Below, one piece after another: positions 61,147 to 64,000 of a stretch of DNA of 64,000 nucleotides. The notes under the pieces are model-generated. The model was not told the origin of the DNA. It made no database searches and saw only the letters and a program-made list of their open reading frames with translations. The stretch covers positions 2,108,001 through 2,172,000 of the forward strand of contig NZ_CP150668.1 of assembly GCF_038024095.1 (NCBI RefSeq), written 5' to 3'. A program made the translations under genes and the position numbers. The DNA is from Polaribacter tangerinus. Its GTDB lineage: Bacteria > Bacteroidota > Bacteroidia > Flavobacteriales > Flavobacteriaceae. Position 1 is the stretch's first letter. Each line of letters opens with the position of its first letter.

Positions 61147-62025
61147 ATGAGTTATCAAATTGAAATACGCCATATAAATTATTTTCTGGCAGTAGCAGAG
61201 GAGCTGCATTTTAGAAAGGCTGCAGAAAAGTTATTTATATCTCAGCCAGGCTTAAGTAGGCAGATAAAATTATTAGAAGAATCGTTGGGTGTAGTGCTTT
61301 TTGAGAGGCATAATAGGAAAGTTGAGTTAACAAAAGTTGGAGAGTATTTAAAAAGCGAATTTTCGTCTCAATTAAAAGTGCTTTCACATACTTTAGAAAT
61401 GGCAAAATTATTGTCGGATGGTAAAAAAGGGGAATTAAAAATAGGCTATGTTGGCTCTGCAATGCAGCAGGTAATTCCCGATTTATTACTCAATTTTAAA
61501 CATAAAAATCCTGATATATTGTTCAACTTAAAAGAATTGAATAATAAGCAACAACTAGAAGATTTGGTATCCTTTACCATTGATATTGGTTTTGTTCGCT
61601 TAGAAAGGATACCAAGATATTTAGAATCTAAAATTATTATAAAGGAAAATTTTTGTTTGGTTTTACCCAAAGAGCATCCCATAAACTCGGCTACTTTTAA
61701 AAGTATGGCTCAATTTAAGGAAGAGTCATTTGTACTTTTCGACGCTCATTATAGTGTTTCTTATTACGAAAAAGTAATGCAAATATTTGACGATTGTGGT
61801 TTTACTCCTGTAATTTCTCACAATACCATTCATGCAAGTTCTATTTTTAAGTTGGTAGAAAACAATTTTGGAATATCTATAGTTCCAAAATCACTCGCAA
61901 AAAAAAGAGGACATAAAGTAAAATTTATAGAGTTAGAAAATATACCTCAAAAAACCACTCTTTCGGTTGTTTGGAATCCTAAAAATAAAAATACCGTTTT
62001 AGAGGAAGTGCTTGGTTATGTGTAA
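61147..62025 (+). CDS. LysR family transcriptional regulator, likely of the hut operon
   Basis: 292 residues. The N-terminal winged helix EIRHINYFLAVAEELHFRKAAEKL, then SQPGLSRQIKLLEESLGV, is the LysR DNA-binding domain; from about 90 a substrate-binding domain follows (GELKIGYVGSAMQQVIP). It is divergent from hutH, so control of histidine use is likely; the ligand may be urocanate or histidine, which is inference. Most hut systems use HutC (GntR) instead, so this is a family-specific arrangement. Confidence 0.88.
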   Translation: MSYQIEIRHINYFLAVAEELHFRKAAEKLFISQPGLSRQIKLLEESLGVVLFERHNRKVELTKVGEYLKSEFSSQLKVLSHTLEMAKLLSDGKKGELKIGYVGSAMQQVIPDLLLNFKHKNPDILFNLKELNNKQQLEDLVSFTIDIGFVRLERIPRYLESKIIIKENFCLVLPKEHPINSATFKSMAQFKEESFVLFDAHYSVSYYEKVMQIFDDCGFTPVISHNTIHASSIFKLVENNFGISIVPKSLAKKRGHKVKFIELENIPQKTTLSVVWNPKNKNTVLEEVLGYV

Positions 62026-62047
62026 TAATTACTTTTTAATTCCTAGT

Positions 62048-62215
62048 TTACGCTTTCCAAGTACCTCCATACCTATATTGGGGGTTGTCTTTTTTTACCT
62101 TTAGTAAGCAATCTTTACATACAAATACCCATTCTTTTTTTGTTTCGTATTGTATACGATACATCGTAGAAAAATCTTTTTTACATATTTTACAGTACTT
62201 AATTCGCTGTTTCAT
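62048..62215 (-). CDS. Small zinc-ribbon protein
   Basis: 55 residues from the ATG at 62215 (MKQRIKYCKICKKDF); ten further codons upstream are open but lysine-rich and unlikely. Two CxxC pairs, C8-K-I-C11 and C33-K-D-C36, would form a zinc ribbon around YRIQYETKKEWVFV. The end NPQYRYGGTWKA is compact. It is convergent with the LysR gene. A nucleic-acid or metal role is possible; the function is unknown. Confidence 0.72.
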   Translation of the reverse strand: MKQRIKYCKICKKDFSTMYRIQYETKKEWVFVCKDCLLKVKKDNPQYRYGGTWKA

Positions 62216-62291
62216 CTTGCTTTTTTTTGTTGAGTAAATAAACAAACATCGAATTTAGTAAGTTTTATTGAACTTTTAGTACTGCAAAACA

Positions 62292-62325
62292 AAAAACCCT
62301 GTAAACAAATGTTTACAGGGTTTTT
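62292..62325. terminator. Terminator at the edge of the integrated element
   Basis: A perfect 15-bp stem: aaaaaccctgtaaac (62292-62306) with gtttacagggttttt (62311-62325), loop aaat. It sits directly downstream (minus strand) of the tRNA-like 3' piece at 62328-62343, where a tRNA terminator would be expected. Confidence 0.85.
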
Positions 62326-62327
62326 AA

Positions 62328-62343
62328 GTGGTACCTCCAGGAA
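62328..62343 (-). other. Probable attachment-site remnant: tRNA 3' end
   Basis: On the minus strand, ttcctggaggtaccac reads as a tRNA 3' end: the T-arm strand CCTGG, the acceptor half AGGTACC and a discriminator A. The upstream part of a tRNA (T-loop, anticodon arm) is absent; the sequence turns into island DNA at 62344. This is what remains when a tyrosine integrase inserts at a tRNA 3' end and the original end is displaced. The form resembles flavobacterial tRNA-Phe, from memory; the isotype is not certain. Confidence 0.65.
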
Positions 62344-62350
62344 GAATTTA

Positions 62351-62441
62351 CTTTATTTCATTTAATCTTAAAAACACCTAAATCATTAAAAATTAATGAT
62401 ATAACATCATTTTTATTATAGAGACATAAAATGAAATAAAG
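62351..62441. repeat. Nested inverted repeats between att remnant and integrase gene
   Basis: CTTTATTTCATTT (62351-62363) is the exact complement of AAATGAAATAAAG (62429-62441). Between them atcattaa and ttaatgat form an inner palindrome (62382-62400). Possible arm-type or accessory protein sites for the recombinase. Confidence 0.6.
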
Positions 62442-62469
62442 AGAAATAAACTACAAATAACTAAACTGC

Positions 62470-62498
62470 GCACACCTTTGAGCACACCCTTTATGCGC
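62470..62498. repeat. GCACACC direct repeats within a gcgca/tgcgc inverted pair
   Basis: gcacaccttt (62470) and gcacacccttt (62482) are direct repeats 12 bases apart, framed by gcgca (62468-62472) and tgcgc (62494-62498), ending 15 bases before the integrase ATG. Higher in G+C than its surroundings. Confidence 0.45.
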
Positions 62499-62512
62499 TG
62501 TATATTAGCTGT

Positions 62513-63802
62513 ATGAAGAAAATAATTAAACCACAATTAGGAACTGTAAGGTACAATTTGAAGGAATCCAAAGAGTCATTAAGACAAAGTAGAAAAGAAA
62601 GTCCAATTTCATTATGGTTTTCTTATGGTAAACGACAAAGATTAAGATATTCAATTGGAATATCAGTAGGTTATGCAGATTGGGATTTTGAAAGACAAAG
62701 AGTTAGAAGAAATCGAAGTCTTATAATTAATTCAGCAACAGTTAATAGATACCTTGACAAGTTACAGAATGAACTCATTCATGATCATTCGGAATTAGTA
62801 TTGGAGGGAAAAGAAGTTAACAATGAAGTTTTAAGATCTATTCTCGATAGGTTGACAAATCGAAATATTGAATCAGAAGTAAAAGTAATTCAAGATGATT
62901 TTTTTGTTTTTGCAGATGAGTTCATCGAGGAGAAGAGGGGTAGTATTGAAAATGTTACTTTACTACTATATAAACAGTCCTTAAAGAAACTTAAATTGTT
63001 TTCAGATTCCACAACATCAATTGATTTCACATCTTTCACAAGACCTATTTTAAACGACTTTAAGAGGTTTTTGGAGGTTGAACAAGGGTTTAAATTAAAC
63101 ACCATTTCAAAACATTTCAAATCAATAAAAACGATTGTTTTGGAAGGGAAGAGGAGAGGTTTAATTGGAGATGTAGATCTCAGGTTGTTTTCAATCCCAA
63201 CGGAGGAGCCAACAAAGATTTATTTAAGTGAGAATGAAATACGTAAGATTAAGGATTTAGATCTTTCAAATGACAAGACTATGGAGTTAGCAAGAGATAT
63301 TTTTTTAATGGGTTGTTATACAGGACAACGTATTAGTGACTACAATAGATTATCTGGTATTGATATTGTAGAAAAGGATGGGGTCCATTTTTTTGAAATT
63401 CTTCAAAAGAAAAGTGGTGTTAAGGTTAACTGTCCAATCACACAGGAACTAAAAGAAATAATGCACAGATATAATAACCAACCCCCTCCAAAACTATCAG
63501 ACCAAAAGATAAACAAGTATCTCAAGTTGATTGGTAGAAGATTAGATATGAATGAAGATGTTTTATGTCATGATACAAAGGGAGGAGTAAAAAGAACCTA
63601 TATTCGTCCAAAGTGGGAAATGTTGGAGTCACATACTGCACGTAGAAGTTTCTGTACCAATATGTACTTAAAAGGAATGTCAATTCAAGATATCATGCAT
63701 TTTTCGGGTCATAAAACTGAAAAGGAATTTCTTAAGTATATTAGAATCACATCAGATGAGCGTACTAAATACATATTGGGACAAGGATTTTTTAACATGT
63801 AA
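62513..63802 (+). CDS. Tyrosine-type site-specific recombinase (integrase)
   Basis: 429 residues. N-terminal arm-binding part (about 1-110), a SAM-like core-binding domain (about 120-220, FADEFIEEKRGSIENVTLLLYKQ, truncated), then the catalytic domain: Arg in CYTGQRISDYNRL, Lys in KKSGVKVNC, the H-x2-R box in SHTARRSFCTNMYLKG, histidine in FSGHKTEKEF and the nucleophile Tyr in LKYIRI. The full R-K-HxxR-H-Y set is present, so it is likely active. It begins about 170 bases after the tRNA-end remnant and reads inward, the normal place for an island or ICE integrase. Confidence 0.94.
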   Translation: MKKIIKPQLGTVRYNLKESKESLRQSRKESPISLWFSYGKRQRLRYSIGISVGYADWDFERQRVRRNRSLIINSATVNRYLDKLQNELIHDHSELVLEGKEVNNEVLRSILDRLTNRNIESEVKVIQDDFFVFADEFIEEKRGSIENVTLLLYKQSLKKLKLFSDSTTSIDFTSFTRPILNDFKRFLEVEQGFKLNTISKHFKSIKTIVLEGKRRGLIGDVDLRLFSIPTEEPTKIYLSENEIRKIKDLDLSNDKTMELARDIFLMGCYTGQRISDYNRLSGIDIVEKDGVHFFEILQKKSGVKVNCPITQELKEIMHRYNNQPPPKLSDQKINKYLKLIGRRLDMNEDVLCHDTKGGVKRTYIRPKWEMLESHTARRSFCTNMYLKGMSIQDIMHFSGHKTEKEFLKYIRITSDERTKYILGQGFFNM

Positions 63803-64000
63803 ACTATAAAAGTTATAAGGCACTTTAGTTACCAGTGACTTTAGTTAACTTCTCTAACACCTTTGAAAAATCCAATTGTAAAATCTACAATTCATTTTAT
63901 AGTTAAAAAATCAAACCACAAAATAGAGATGAAAATGTGCCAAATTACTTTAATGAAATTAACAAAGAGAATGATCAACATGTAGATCATTTGAAACGTA
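63803..64000. other. Right-edge stretch of integrated element, no gene recognised
   Basis: 198 bases. A direct repeat ACTTTAGTTA occurs at 63822-63831 and 63838-63847 (16-base period). A frame open from 63907 to the edge has no ATG, only a GTG at 63937, so no coding call is made; a gene may begin here and continue outside. Confidence 0.4.

Noticed and set aside
63907-64000. Open frame running off the right edge
   Set aside because: No ATG; 31 codons only, so it cannot be supported as a gene.

Overview
This window comes from a marine-type member of the Flavobacteriaceae (Bacteroidota), in the Polaribacter/Tenacibaculum range. The evidence is low G+C, promoters of the Bacteroidota TTG-N17-23-TAnnTTTG type with few Shine-Dalgarno sequences, SusC/SusD proteins, type IX secretion (T9SS) type A and type B C-terminal sorting domains, PorP/SprF proteins, a fused CcoNO oxidase subunit and a mevalonate-type isoprenoid pathway. 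The genus is inference; the family-level placement is firm.

Layout. 1-4408: a SusD-like lipoprotein (cut by the left edge) and its SusC TonB-dependent partner. 4529-7513: a four-gene arsenosugar-type cluster (DUF547 protein, AhpD-like protein, radical SAM ArsS, DUF2064 glycosyltransferase) with no ArsM methyltransferase in view. 7749-17727: fabD, a secreted four-module leucine-rich-repeat protein, a double M16 peptidase lipoprotein, a small basic protein with its own promoter and terminator, galE and a DegT/DnrJ aminotransferase. 17802-20183: a penicillin-acylase family hydrolase.

20217-31208 is a microaerobic respiration block: a Crp/Fnr regulator divergent from ccoI-cupin-hemN, then ccoS-ccoNO-ccoQ-ccoP-ccoG-ccoH-tauE-like. 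The two promoters of this block each carry a TGA-N6-TCA dyad at exactly the same distance (36.5 nt) from the promoter -7 element, which points to shared control by a Crp/Fnr-type protein.

31322-40277 holds a PorP/SprF protein and the envelope biogenesis run CBS protein-nadK-DUF6089-uppS-bamA-two Skp/OmpH chaperones-murI. 40368-47949 holds pdxJ, an alpha/beta hydrolase, a second Crp-like regulator, thiamine pyrophosphokinase and a mevalonate/prenyl group (mvaD from a TTG start, a MORN-repeat protein, mevalonate kinase, a UbiA prenyltransferase) followed by an RluB-like pseudouridine synthase.

48016-55298 is an adhesin locus: a membrane-bound AraC-type regulator split by a +1/-1 shift at a nine-base homopolymer, a 19-nt tandem direct repeat, a 1689-residue T9SS type B adhesin and its SprF partner. 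55342-62025 is a complete histidine-utilisation operon (hutH-hutU-hutI-hutG) with a divergent LysR regulator.

From about 62328 to the right edge the window enters an integrated element: a 16-nt piece that looks like the 3' end of a tRNA gene (minus strand, followed by what would be its terminator), repeats, and a tyrosine recombinase. The rest of that element lies outside the window. I found no rRNA, complete tRNA, CRISPR array or insertion sequence.
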